Shown here: one piece after another, positions 43,531 through 53,215 of the stretch
Position numbering within the stretch: the stretch's first letter is position 1
Layout of the letters: each line of letters starts with the position of its first letter
Source of the DNA: Zygnema cylindricum
Taxonomy: Eukaryota > Streptophyta > Zygnematophyceae > Zygnematales > Zygnemataceae
Length of the DNA stretch: 64,000 nt
Assembly: GCA_037447655.1 (NCBI GenBank)
Contig: JBBHKE010001656.1
Coordinates: 1-64,000, forward strand
Reading direction: 5' to 3'
Position numbers and translations under genes: made by a program
The notes under the pieces: model-generated
Seen by the model: only the letters and a program-made list of their open reading frames with translations
What the model was told of the DNA's origin: nothing
Databases searched by the model: none

Positions 43531-46006
43531 GGTTATGGGCCTTTCATCAAGGATTCCTATCTTCAATGGCCAAAAGTATGCTTATTGGGCGGCGATGGTT
43601 GAATCGTCGTTTGAAACGGCTGACTTATTGGGGGTCTTGGATGGCTCCTTTGATGAAACAGATCCAACTTGGGCGAAGAAGAATTCAATGGCAAGGAACA
43701 ATCTAATCCTTTGTAATTCAGAAAATTTGGTCATGTCTCGACTGAAAATGAGGAAGGCGAGGGAGATTTGGACGTCTATGAAATCCGCTTTTGAGAAAGC
43801 GAATGTTCAAGAGGAGCTTTTGGTTGCTGGAAAAATTTGGGGATACAAATACACGGAGGGATCTATGGTAGAGTATTGTGACAATTTTCGTGCGCTCATT
43901 GATGCTCACTCTTTTGCTGGGGGGTCATTTCCTGAGTTTCAACAGGCAGCTTTGCTTATTCGAGGTCTCCTTAGTAGCATGAAGGGTGTGTCTAATCAAT
44001 TAAATAGTCATGATAAAGCTAGCTGGTCATTTCAGTTAGCATATAATCTTATATTGGAGGAAGAAACAAATACTAAACTCCTTGAGGGAGAAGAAAAAGT
44101 TGAAGCATTTGCAACAGACTTTGACAAAAGAATTCAGTTCAATCAGAATAGGAATCAATTTAACCAGAATCAGAATCAGTTTAATCAGAGGTAGAATAGG
44201 CCATCTACTACTACTTGTTTTTATTGTTCTGAGAAGGGTCACGGATACAGGTACTGTCCTAAATTGAAGAAGGCTAATGAAACAGGTTTATACAGGCCAG
44301 GTTGGCAATAGAGCCAGTATCACAAAGGTTTTTCTAGAAATCCTTCACGTGGAAATGCTCTCTTTTCAGCTTCTGCAACTGATGCAGAAGAGTCACTAAG
44401 CTTCAATGAGCAAGAGGAGGCGGAGTTATTTGATATGGCGGCTGCCATGGAGGGTCCAAAAGATGCAGGATGGATCATGGACACGGGAGCGTCTGCCCAT
44501 ATGTGTTGGAACAAGGCGGCTTTTACGAATCTGCATCAAACATCTCCAAGGAGTATCTATTATGCTTGTGGCATGAGTGTTCAAACCTCAGCTCAGGGTG
44601 ATGTTTCTTTAATGGTAGATGTGGGGGGGAAGTCGGTAGAGAGAACCCTTTACAATGTTTTGTATATCCCAGACTTTAAAAAAAATCTATTTTCTACATC
44701 ATTAGTGGAGAGCAAAGGCTTTGAGGTTGTTCTGAAAGGAGGAAGACAGGTTGTTAGCACGAAAGGGAAAGTAGCAGTAACAGGGACTAGAGATGCTAGC
44801 AAAATGTACCGGATGGACATGGCGGAATATAAAGAAAATGATGTTCTCTACTCCAGTGTACAATCTGACAATGAGTTGTGGCATTAAAGATTAGGACATA
44901 TGAACTATGATAGTCTTAAGAAAATGGTGAATTTGGGAAAAGTCGAGGGAGTTTCTCTCAGTTCTCATCCTTTAAAATCATGTGATCGTTGCTCACTTGG
45001 CAAGATTCACAAATTGCCACTTCCACAGGAAACGGACCACAGATCGGAGAAAGTTCTACAACTAATACACTCTGATGTTCTCGGACCTTCACAAGTGGCT
45101 TCGGCTGGAGGCGTCCACTATATGGTTACATTCACAGATGACTACTCGAGGTACACTATAGTCTACTTCATGCAACATAAGAGTGAAGTGTTCACTCACT
45201 TCAAACATTACAAAGCGTGGGCGGAAAAGCTTCATGGAGTTCCAATCTTGGCATTGAGATCGGACAATGGGGGAGAATACACATCAAAGGAATTCGAAGA
45301 ATTCCTCATTAAAGAAGGTATTAGTCACAATCTTACTGTTCCTTACACACCAGAACAGAATGGTGTTTCTGAAAGATTAAATAGAACAGTGACATAGAGT
45401 GCTCGGTCCATGCTTGCAGATAAAGGGCTAGATTTGAAATTCTGGGCTGAAGCACTAAAGTGTGTTGTTTATATTAAGAATAGAATTGCTTCTAGATATG
45501 TTATCACCACACCTTATGAGCTTTGGACAGGAAAGAAACCTGATTTTAGTCACTTTAAAATCTTTGCCAGCAAGTGTTTTATTCTAGATACTTCACAAGA
45601 TAGATGGAAAATGGAGCCTAAGGGCTTACCAGGAATTTTTATGGGGTATGATGATAACGCAAAAGGATATAGGGTTTTTGTATTTGAGAAACAGAAAGTA
45701 ATTGTTTCTAGGAATATCCAAATTAAAGATGAACAGGATTCGGTTGACCTTTTTAAAGTGCCAGATCAACCGGCGAAAGAAAAGCAAGAATATGTCATTT
45801 TTCACCATACTCAGCGAGTCTACTTTCCACAGGCAAGTGCGACACCTCTTTCTCCAGTTCCTCTGGTGCCTTTACAGGATGCATCGCAACAAGATACCCC
45901 TCGGGTGGAAGGAACTACTACAGACTCTGTACAGGATCAAGTTACGGTTCAACCTAAACAGAAAAATCAGAGGTTGCCGACAATCTCAGCCTCAGAATTT
46001 CCGGGG
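43472..46006 (+). CDS. Family 1 Gag-protease-integrase polyprotein
   Basis: ATG 43472 in U5 starts MSTSTTTAGSPSATVVVEQ, then TAG 43529 across the LTR/primer junction, then MGLSSRIPIFNGQKYAYW. Domains: UBN2-type gag (to about 44100), a Q/N-rich tract, knuckle CFYCSEKGHGYRYC (44216-44257), protease WIMDTGASAHMC (44471-44510), HHCC (from 44870; CDRCSLGK), integrase core with HSDVLGPS (about 45070), RSDNGGEY (about 45260) and TPEQNGVSERLNRT. TAG 43529, TAG 44192, TAG 44309, TAA 44885 and TAG 45395 are in frame; TGA is absent. With TAR as glutamine the frame is continuous. The G-run at 46003-46007 is one base shorter than in the older copy, which shifts the frame. Confidence 0.85.
43531..43541 (+). 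other. Primer binding site, anticodon arm of initiator tRNA-Met
   Basis: GGTTATGGGCC, adjacent to the LTR, complements GGCCCAUAACC of the tRNA-iMet anticodon stem-loop. The ATG at 43535 pairs with the CAU anticodon. This is the half-tRNA priming geometry known from Drosophila copia and yeast Ty5. Confidence 0.8.
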
Positions 46007-46600
46007 GAAAGAGATCTAGCAGCCGTCTGCAATCAAGCTCTCACTTTGCTTTTTCTGCAGCTACACAGGAGCCTCTAACGATACAGGAGGCCTTCTCATC
46101 ACCTGAGAGAAATCAGTGGATCGAGGCGGCAAACGATGAAATGAAGTCTATTATGGAGGCACAGACATGGGAGCTGGTGGATCTTCCTCCGGGCAAAAAA
46201 GCCATCTGCAGCAAATGGGTATTCAAGGTGAAGCTGAACCCGGACAACACCACCAAAAGATATAAGGCGAGACTAGTGGCAAAGGGGTATAATCAAAAAG
46301 AAGGTATTGACTTTGAGGAAACCTTCTCTCCTGTTGTCAGATTTCCCACTGTCAGAATTTTGCTAAGTCTAGCTGCTATAGAGAATATGGAAATACAACA
46401 AATGGATGTTAAAACTGCTTTCTTGCATGGAGAGTTAGAAGAAACCATTTATATGAAACAACATGAAACGTACGATGAAAAAGGAAAGGAAGAATTAGTG
46501 TGTAAATTGATGAAATCTTTGTATGGGCTAAAACAAGCCCCGCGTCAGTGGAATTTGAAGTTAGATGAGTTTTTGACTGGGCTTGGATTAAGAGAATTAG
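46007..46600 (+). CDS. Family 1 reverse transcriptase, N-terminal part
   Basis: Blocks: RNQWIEAANDEMKSIMEAQT, SKWVFKVKLNPDNTTKRYK, VAKGYNQKEGIDFEETF, QQMDVKTAFLHGELEE, SLYGLKQAPRQWNLKLDE. A second one-base shift near 46590 separates it from the catalytic YVDD. No stop interrupts it in the RT region. Confidence 0.9.
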
Positions 46601-47645
46601 CTCAGATCATTCTGTATATGTCTTACAAGGGGAGGATGGGATACTTTACATTGCTGTATATGTGGATGACTTATTATTAATAAGTAAGTCAATGGATGAA
46701 ATAAACCGCATTAAAGCGGCTTTAAGGTCTAGGTTTGAGATGAAGGACCTCGGTGAGGCCAAATACATTTTAGGAATACAGGTAGAAAGAGACAGAAACA
46801 AGAGGCTGATTATGTTGACTCAGAAAGAAGCAATAGGTAATATGCTAGAAAGATTTGAAATGAAAGATGTGAAAGGATCCGTAACTCCCATGGAATTCAG
46901 GCAGAAATTAGAAGGAATGGATACAGATTCAGGCATAATTGTCGGTGAGAGTTTAGAGACAGGGGAGGAAGAGTTTATGGCTTCAAAGCCATATAGACAA
47001 GTAGTTGGAAGTCTTATATATTTTATGAATTGTACGAGACCCGACATTGCAGCAGCTGTGGGAGTCTTGAGTAGAAGTCTGCAGAATCCTAAAAGGGCAG
47101 ACTGGGAAGCAGCGAAAAGAGTGTTGAGATATCTTGCAGGTACTCGAAATCTCAAGCTTGTTCTCGGAGGAGGAGAGGTGAAAATCCAGACGTGGAGCGA
47201 TGCTAGCTATGGGGACATGCCAAGCCGGAAATCTACAACCGGCTTCGTTCTGAAGATTGGAGACGGAACTTGCTGCTGGAGTAGCAAATTACAAAAGGTT
47301 ACAGCTCAATCCACAATGGAGTCAGAATATATGGCAGCAGCTTCCGCCCTCAAGGAGCTCCTATGGGTCAAGTCCATTTTACAAGAACTTGGGTATATGC
47401 AAATTGGCCCTCAAGCTATCTGGTGTGACAACCAAGCTGCCATAGCTATTGCCTCTAACCCCAGCCATCACTTTAAGAGCAAACACATGGATGTTAGACT
47501 ACATTTTGTTAGAGAAAAAGTACTTGCAAAAGTCGTTAAATTGTGTTATTTACCAGATGAGAAGATGGTGGCTGACATGTTAACAAAAGCCCTTCCTGCT
47601 CCTAAGTTACAATTTTGCAGAGATGCTATTGGACTAAGTGAGTAA
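46601..47645 (+). CDS. Family 1 RT catalytic end and RNase H
   Basis: YVDDLLLISKS is at 46659-46691. GIQVERDR uses CAG at 46779. IGNMLERFEM, TRPDIAAAVGVLSRS and VLRYLAGTRN follow. RNase H: TWSDASYGDMPSRKSTTG, MESEYMAAASALKELLW, IWCDNQAAIAIASNPSHH, KMVADMLTKALPAPK. It is open to TAA 47643-47645. If TAR is sense the frame stays open to TGA at 48207, 540 bp into the 3' LTR. Confidence 0.9.
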
Positions 47646-47668
47646 CTGAGTCTAAAGATTTAGGGGAG

Positions 47669-48708
47669 TGTTGTAATTTATAAATCTTTATTTCAGTCAA
47701 TAGGGGTAAAAATAACTTAGGATATTTTTTTTCTAGTAGTCTACTATAAGACTTACCTTAATTAGTGTTACAGTAGCGAGAGGTACAATAGAGTGTATCG
47801 TACTCTATCGTACTTTTGCAGGGACACGTGTCGGCGAAATACCGTATGCAGGTTTTTTGGAGTAGTGTCGACAATCAGCTATACACGTCAAAAAATTGAT
47901 GATGCGATTCACATGATCGGACGAACAGGATCTGTCCCGAGTATTCTGGAAACATATGGTACATCTCGACGGTACCATCGTCGATCGAATTCGTTCCAAC
48001 GGACGCGATTCACCTGGGACCACAAGCGCGATTCACGAGGGACCACAAGCGTGATTCGCGTGGGACCACAAGTGACGAAGCACTCAGGTGCTTCGTACTA
48101 CATGACCACATTAGGCTGGACTTTAGCGGTCACCGCTGACTAAGCATTTGGAACATTTTGTGTACGGCTAGAACGTTTTGTGTACGGTTCAATTTCTGTA
48201 AATATCTGAATAAACATTAGTTTGTAGTTTAGTGTGATAAAAAATAGTGTTCCGCTAATCAAGTTTTAGAAATGGTAATTAGGTTTTTAAAGTACAGTAA
48301 CATACAGGTAGGATGCTTTGTCGTTAGTCAGGATAATAACCGTAGTAACGGTTACCCGAATTTGTGTAGATTAGTAGATACACACTGTGAGTATATAACT
48401 TAGAACTTAGACAATTTTGTAGCATCCAGTTTTAGGAATATGATTTTCTAAAGACAGTTTTTGGGAAACCTCTAGACATCATATCTTATGGTTTACTGGG
48501 TCATTTTGGCTGCAATTTTGGAAATTGTCAGTTTGCTGTATTGTGTATCACTGTGGCAAATTTGAAGCATATTGGCTTTCTGAGTCATATTTTGTGTCAG
48601 ATCTAAGTTGGCTGTTGAGTAGGTACTTTGATAGTTTCTGCTGTTTTTCATGTCTACTTCCACTACTACTGCTGGTTCACCGTCTGCAACGGTGGTTGTA
48701 GAACAACA
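47669..48708 (+). repeat. Family 1 3' LTR (young copy)
   Basis: 1,040 bp after the polypurine tract AAGATTTAGGGGAG. It ends GTAGAACAACA, whereas the 5' LTR ends GTAGAACAATA. Most differences from the 5' LTR are C/T or G/A. Confidence 0.93.
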
Positions 48709-48788
48709 ATAAGGGCTAACGACTACGTTACATCGGGTAATCTTTGTTAAGTACTGTACATTTCTTGAATGTAGTGGTACCACGTAAG
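48709..48788. other. Short unique spacer with target duplications
   Basis: It begins with ATAAG, the target duplication of the Family 1 element, and ends with CACGTAAG, the target duplication of the following hAT-type element. Nothing else recognised. Confidence 0.6.
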
Positions 48789-49592
48789 TAGTGTTGTGTA
48801 TCGTTAAAAAAATTATAGCAATAACACCGATATCGATAGTAATTGATTATCAAACGGCCAGAGGTCCCGATATATCTCTTCGAGACCAACAAATTCAATA
48901 TCGGCAATAACTTTAAAAAAGTATAGCATGCATACAATAGTACTTTATAACATACTGTATTATATTATTGACTTTATATAGCGTGGCGTGCCACATATAA
49001 GAATCTGTTCCTTACATATTTAACTGAAATTTATTACGGACAGTGCAGCACATAAACGTTGACAAATTTAAAACAATAATTTATAGTTCTAAATCTATAG
49101 CATTGAAACGAAAATTTTAACTACGTTGTAAATTTGTAAATCAAACATTTTTGTAAAACATACGAACAGAGCAGACGGATACATCTGTCAGACTACCGCC
49201 ATCTATAACCACCATAGAAGTGTTATAAGGGCGTAAATTTAACAGTGAAAATGACATCCAGGACGGGTATGGGAGAATGGAACTCAAGTAAAACCCCCTT
49301 AAATTAGATATAATCAAAGAAATATCGCGATTTTTTACCGAAATCGCAGGGAAGGGTTTGCGGCCCGTCGGAGGAATAGCACATACAGTTAAGTGTACTT
49401 TTCGTACATTTTTTTGTACGGGCTGTACAGTTAACGCCGATAGTTATCGATATCGATGTTATTGCCGATAAACAACCGATATTATCGGCGATAACATCGA
49501 TAACGGTATATTGTATCAATATATCGATTATCGGCAACTCGAAAAAAGGCCTATATCGATTATCAGCAAATCCTTATCGATACACAACACTA
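48789..49592. mobile_element. Non-autonomous hAT-type element, copy 1
   Basis: Terminal inverted repeats TAGTGTTGTGTATCG and CGATACACAACACTA (15 bp, perfect) are flanked by an identical 8-bp duplication CACGTAAG (48781-48788 and 49593-49600). An 8-bp duplication with a TAGTG terminus is typical of the hAT superfamily. It has no transposase-length frame. TATCG/CGATA words are densely repeated in the last 160 bp. Confidence 0.88.
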
Positions 49593-49600
49593 CACGTAAG

Positions 49601-50680
49601 CAGAGGTGGCAAACGGTCAACTAAAACCGTGACCGACCTTTAACCGACCGCCCTCGCCGGATGTGGAACGGATTCGGTTGCCAAATTTTGGAAGCTGGGC
49701 GGTTTGCGGGCGGTCGATTCACCAAAAAAAAAAAAAATGACGGTTACGGTCAGTTAACTCAAAAACCAAAAAAAAAAAAAAAAATTGTACTGTCCATACA
49801 ATCCAACATTATTGTACTTTGTATTCTTTGGTATCGTGGAAGTGAGTGACATCATGATTAGCGTCGTAAATCTGACACGGTACACCGTGAATCGTTATTA
49901 GTGTCAATAACTCTAATTTGGGTTCTTAATATTTTGATTTTATTTTTCAAATAGGATACATGATTTTGATTTTTCCTTGACGTTAAATAAAGTACCATAC
50001 AAAATAGCGTAAAGCCCGAAAGTACAATAAAATCTAAATAGTGCGGTGTACGGTCGATTTCAGGACGTACATAAATGTTCCTTTTCAAGTGAAAATTTAC
50101 ATAAAATGAATTAAACCAGACGCGCACGCATAGGAACATGCGCTCAAAAAAACGGGATTAGCTTGACACGTAAACTAGTATGGCATGTACGGATATTTTA
50201 AATTCATGATGGCGTACGATTTCTAATACTTTGTACGTATACATATATTAATGTGTATAATTGTACGGCAAATATTCCATTTTTGCTATTCCCAAATTAG
50301 CATTAACGCTGAAATTAGAATACACCTTTTTTTTGAAAAATTTCAAATTCTTAATTAGCATCAATTACGGTAAATTTTCTTCAACACTATTTAAAATTTG
50401 ACACTAATAACGATTCGCAATGTAGAAACACTATTCATTTCTCAAATCTTAGGGAACGCGACAAATCGTAATTATTGGCTTATTCATAAATCCTGAAAAA
50501 CTAGCATATTTTTTTGTACTTTTAAGGTTACAGGCAGGTACGGTTAGTCGAGAAATCGAGTTTCGATTAACTTTTATTTTCGTAAACGCCGGTCAGTAAA
50601 CGGTTAACAATTTTGGGAGATTTTGAAAAAAAAAAAAGGTCAATTTCGGTTATGTAAAATTTTGACTTTTGCGACCTCTG
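49601..50680. mobile_element. Second hAT-type element, different family
   Basis: Termini CAGAGGTGGCAAAC and TTTTGCGACCTCTG are inverted repeats (13 of 14 ends match approximately). The subterminal parts are AACCG-rich on the left and CGGTTA-rich on the right. CACGTAAG precedes it and ACGTAAG follows, consistent with an 8-bp duplication that lost one base. A+T-rich inside, no coding frame. It abuts the previous element with only the shared octamer between them. Confidence 0.75.
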
Positions 50681-51001
50681 ACGTAAGTGAAAGATCGATA
50701 CTAAAAATTTCAAAGATTCTACGAACCGACCAATTTCAATGTGAAATCGATACTTTCAAACGGAGCGTGACGTGACATTTAACGCGAAGGACTTTCTGTT
50801 GAATTTAGTGGTTCGCGACCATCTTGTCAGAAGTCACCAATGGGCCTTTGCGACGTGTGAGTGTTTTCGTGGTCGTCCGTCGTCGCACGAATCCATGTCG
50901 ACGACATGTACTAATTCAACAGGTGCTGTGATTGACTGATTGGAATCGATGAACTTCACACTTTTCGTCTAACGTGACATCACCCTCACTGTTCGTATTT
51001 T
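50681..51001. other. Spacer between hAT-type elements
   Basis: No gene, repeat or RNA recognised. It contains GACGTGACATTTAACGCG and GGACGTACGTCG-like ACGT-rich text but no clear motif. Confidence 0.4.
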
Positions 51002-51882
51002 TAGTGTTGTGTATCGGTAAAAAACTTATCGCGATAACACCGATACCGATAGTTATCGGTTATCGAACCGTCAATGTTTCCGATATATCGGTCTGGGACC
51101 AACAAATTCCATATCGGCGATAACTTACAAAAAATATAGTATGTACTTTATAACATACTGTATTATTTTATTTATTTATATAGCGTGGCATGCCACGTAT
51201 AGAAATCTGATCCGTTACAGTATAACTGCAATTTATTACGGTAAACGCGGCACATAAACGTTGGCACGTTAACTGAACAAAAATTTTACGGCGACGTACG
51301 GAAATTTATTAAAAAACTGGTGAACATGGAACTAGAAAAAGACGGCGGACATTAAAGTACAACGGACGCAAAATAACATTTTGCGCGCCGCCGGAATCGA
51401 ATGGACGACTTAGAATGAGAAAACACGAACGGACGGGTCAGCGTGAGCGCCGGCATCAAGGAATGGCTCTTTTGGCAGCTTTTGCCAAAAAAGTTGGCAG
51501 ATTGACACGTGGCAGGTCCCCAGTGGATCTCAAGGAGTTAAGGGACAAATCCATGGCGTCGGATGTGAAAGGTACATCGTTTTTACTGGATCCGTATCAA
51601 AATCGTACAGACTTCATGGCGGCTACGGTACTTTCTATGTTTGTACACGTCCGGAGAATATGACGTACAGTTGAGTGTACAGACCGTACATTTACCTGTA
51701 CGGTCCGTACGGTTATCGCCGATAATTATCGTCGGCATTATCGCCGATAAGTACCCAATATTATCGGCTACTTATCGGCGATAAGACCTATGTCGATATA
51801 TCGTACCAATATATCGATTATTGGATACCCGAAAAAAGGCCCATATCGGCTATCAGCAAATCCTTACCGATACACAACACTA
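51002..51882. mobile_element. Non-autonomous hAT-type element, copy 2
   Basis: It has the same termini as 48789-49592 (TAGTGTTGTGTATCGGTAA, CCGATACACAACACTA) and collinear subterminal regions, with 8-bp flanks CGTATTTT and CCTATTTT (7 of 8 match). The centre (51300-51660) differs from copy 1 and holds an 82-codon frame with GTSFLLDPYQNRTDF, faintly like a hAT transposase segment. That relation is a guess. Confidence 0.85.
51415..51663 (+). pseudogene. Possible transposase remnant in hAT copy 2
   Basis: An 82-residue basic frame ends SMASDVKGTSFLLDPYQNRT and DFMAATVLSMF. The FLLDP core resembles the region before the dimerisation domain in hAT transposases, but the match is short. It may be random. 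Confidence 0.2.
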
Positions 51883-51890
51883 CCTATTTT

Positions 51891-52019
51891 ATTCCCATTT
51901 TATTAATACAGACCTTAAAGTTCACGACAGCCTCGTCTTTGTCTCTCGTTGACTTTTTGGGCTTTCTATTTCCTCTATTTTGTCCTCTCTCGCTCCTCCC
52001 CTCCTCGTTCTTTCCCTTC
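51891..52019 (+). promoter_or_regulatory. Probable promoter and 5' leader of the glycosyltransferase gene
   Basis: Between the hAT element and the ATG lies an A+T-rich segment (TTTTATTAATACAG) followed by a pyrimidine-rich leader (CTCTCTCGCTCCTCCCCTCC). The gap is only 137 bp, so part of the promoter may be inside the transposon. Inference from position and composition. Confidence 0.35.
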
Positions 52020-53139
52020 ATGGCCGCCTACGTCACAGTGGCCCTGCTGGCGCTGGCCGGGCTGCTGCTTTTGTCGCTTAGTGGTGGAACTTCGCGGAAG
52101 CTTCCTCGCAACGCTCGGCGTCGGATGTCGAAGAGTCAAGCGAGACGGTATATATATATAATATTATATATTATATTATATATTATATTATGTTTTATGT
52201 TGTATTTTATATCATATATTATATTGTTATTGATATTTCAATGTGGGGTTTATTTTTCTTTTGGATATCGCAGAAAAAAACAGAAAAAAAAGAGATGTAG
52301 GGAGAGGGAGAGGGAGAGGAGGGAGAGGGAGAGGGAGAGAGAGAGGGAGAGGGAGGGGGAGAGGGAGTGGGAGGGGGNNNNNNNNNNNNNNNNNNNNNNN
52401 NNNNNNNNNNNNNNNNNNNNNNNNNNNNNNNNNNNNNNNNNNNNNNNNNNNNNNNNNNNNNNNNNNNNNNNNNNNNNNNNNNNNNNNNNNNNNNNNNNNN
52501 NNNNNNNNNNNNNNNNNNNNNNNNNNNNNNNNNNNNNNNNNNNNNNNNNNNNNNNNNNNNNNNNNNNNNNNNNNNNNNNNNNNNNNNNNNNNNNNNNNNN
52601 NNNNNNNNNNNNNNNNNNNNNNNNNNNNNNNNNNNNNNNNNNNNNNNNNNNNNNNNNNNNNNNNNNNNNNNNNNNNNNNNNNNNNNNNNNNNNNNNNNNN
52701 NNNNNNNNNNNNNNNNNNNNNNNNNNNNNNNNNNNNNNNNNNNNNNNNNNNNNNNNNNNNNNNNNNNNNNNNNNNNNNNNNNNNNNNNNNNNNNNNNNNN
52801 NTGTTTTGTTTTTGTTTTTTTTTCGTTTACGTTTTCGCTTTTTTTGAGTTTTTATTGCTTAAAATTGGCGTTTTACTGTTGCAAAAAATGCAGAGCCTAT
52901 GCACATCGTCACGGATATCGGTTCATCTTGGGGAAATTGAAGGACTACGTGACAGAACCGCTACGTGCCGCTTCTTGGTACAAGGTTTGTTTCTTTGTAT
53001 CGGTTTTTTAGTGTTTTTTAGGGTTTTTTTTTCTACTTTTCCCGTTTCACGTTTGTTCTTTTCTCTCATTATTGTCCTTTTTTTCTTTTTCCTGCCTTTT
53101 TTTTTTCTTTTGTTTTTGCTTTTTTTTTGTTTTTGTTTT

Positions 53140-53215
<76 letters not shown>

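Larger units (their letters stand above)
42491..48708 (+). mobile_element. Young Family 1 Ty1/copia element, complete, 6.2 kb
   Basis: Both LTRs are 1,040 bp and differ at only about a dozen positions by eye, mostly transitions. ATAAG flanks both ends (42486-42490 and 48709-48713). The primer site, polypurine tract and all five protein domains are present. Only two one-base frameshifts (46003-46007 and about 46590) and no TGA in the first 2.5 kb of the coding region were found. It is the best candidate for the family's recent activity. Confidence 0.95.
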
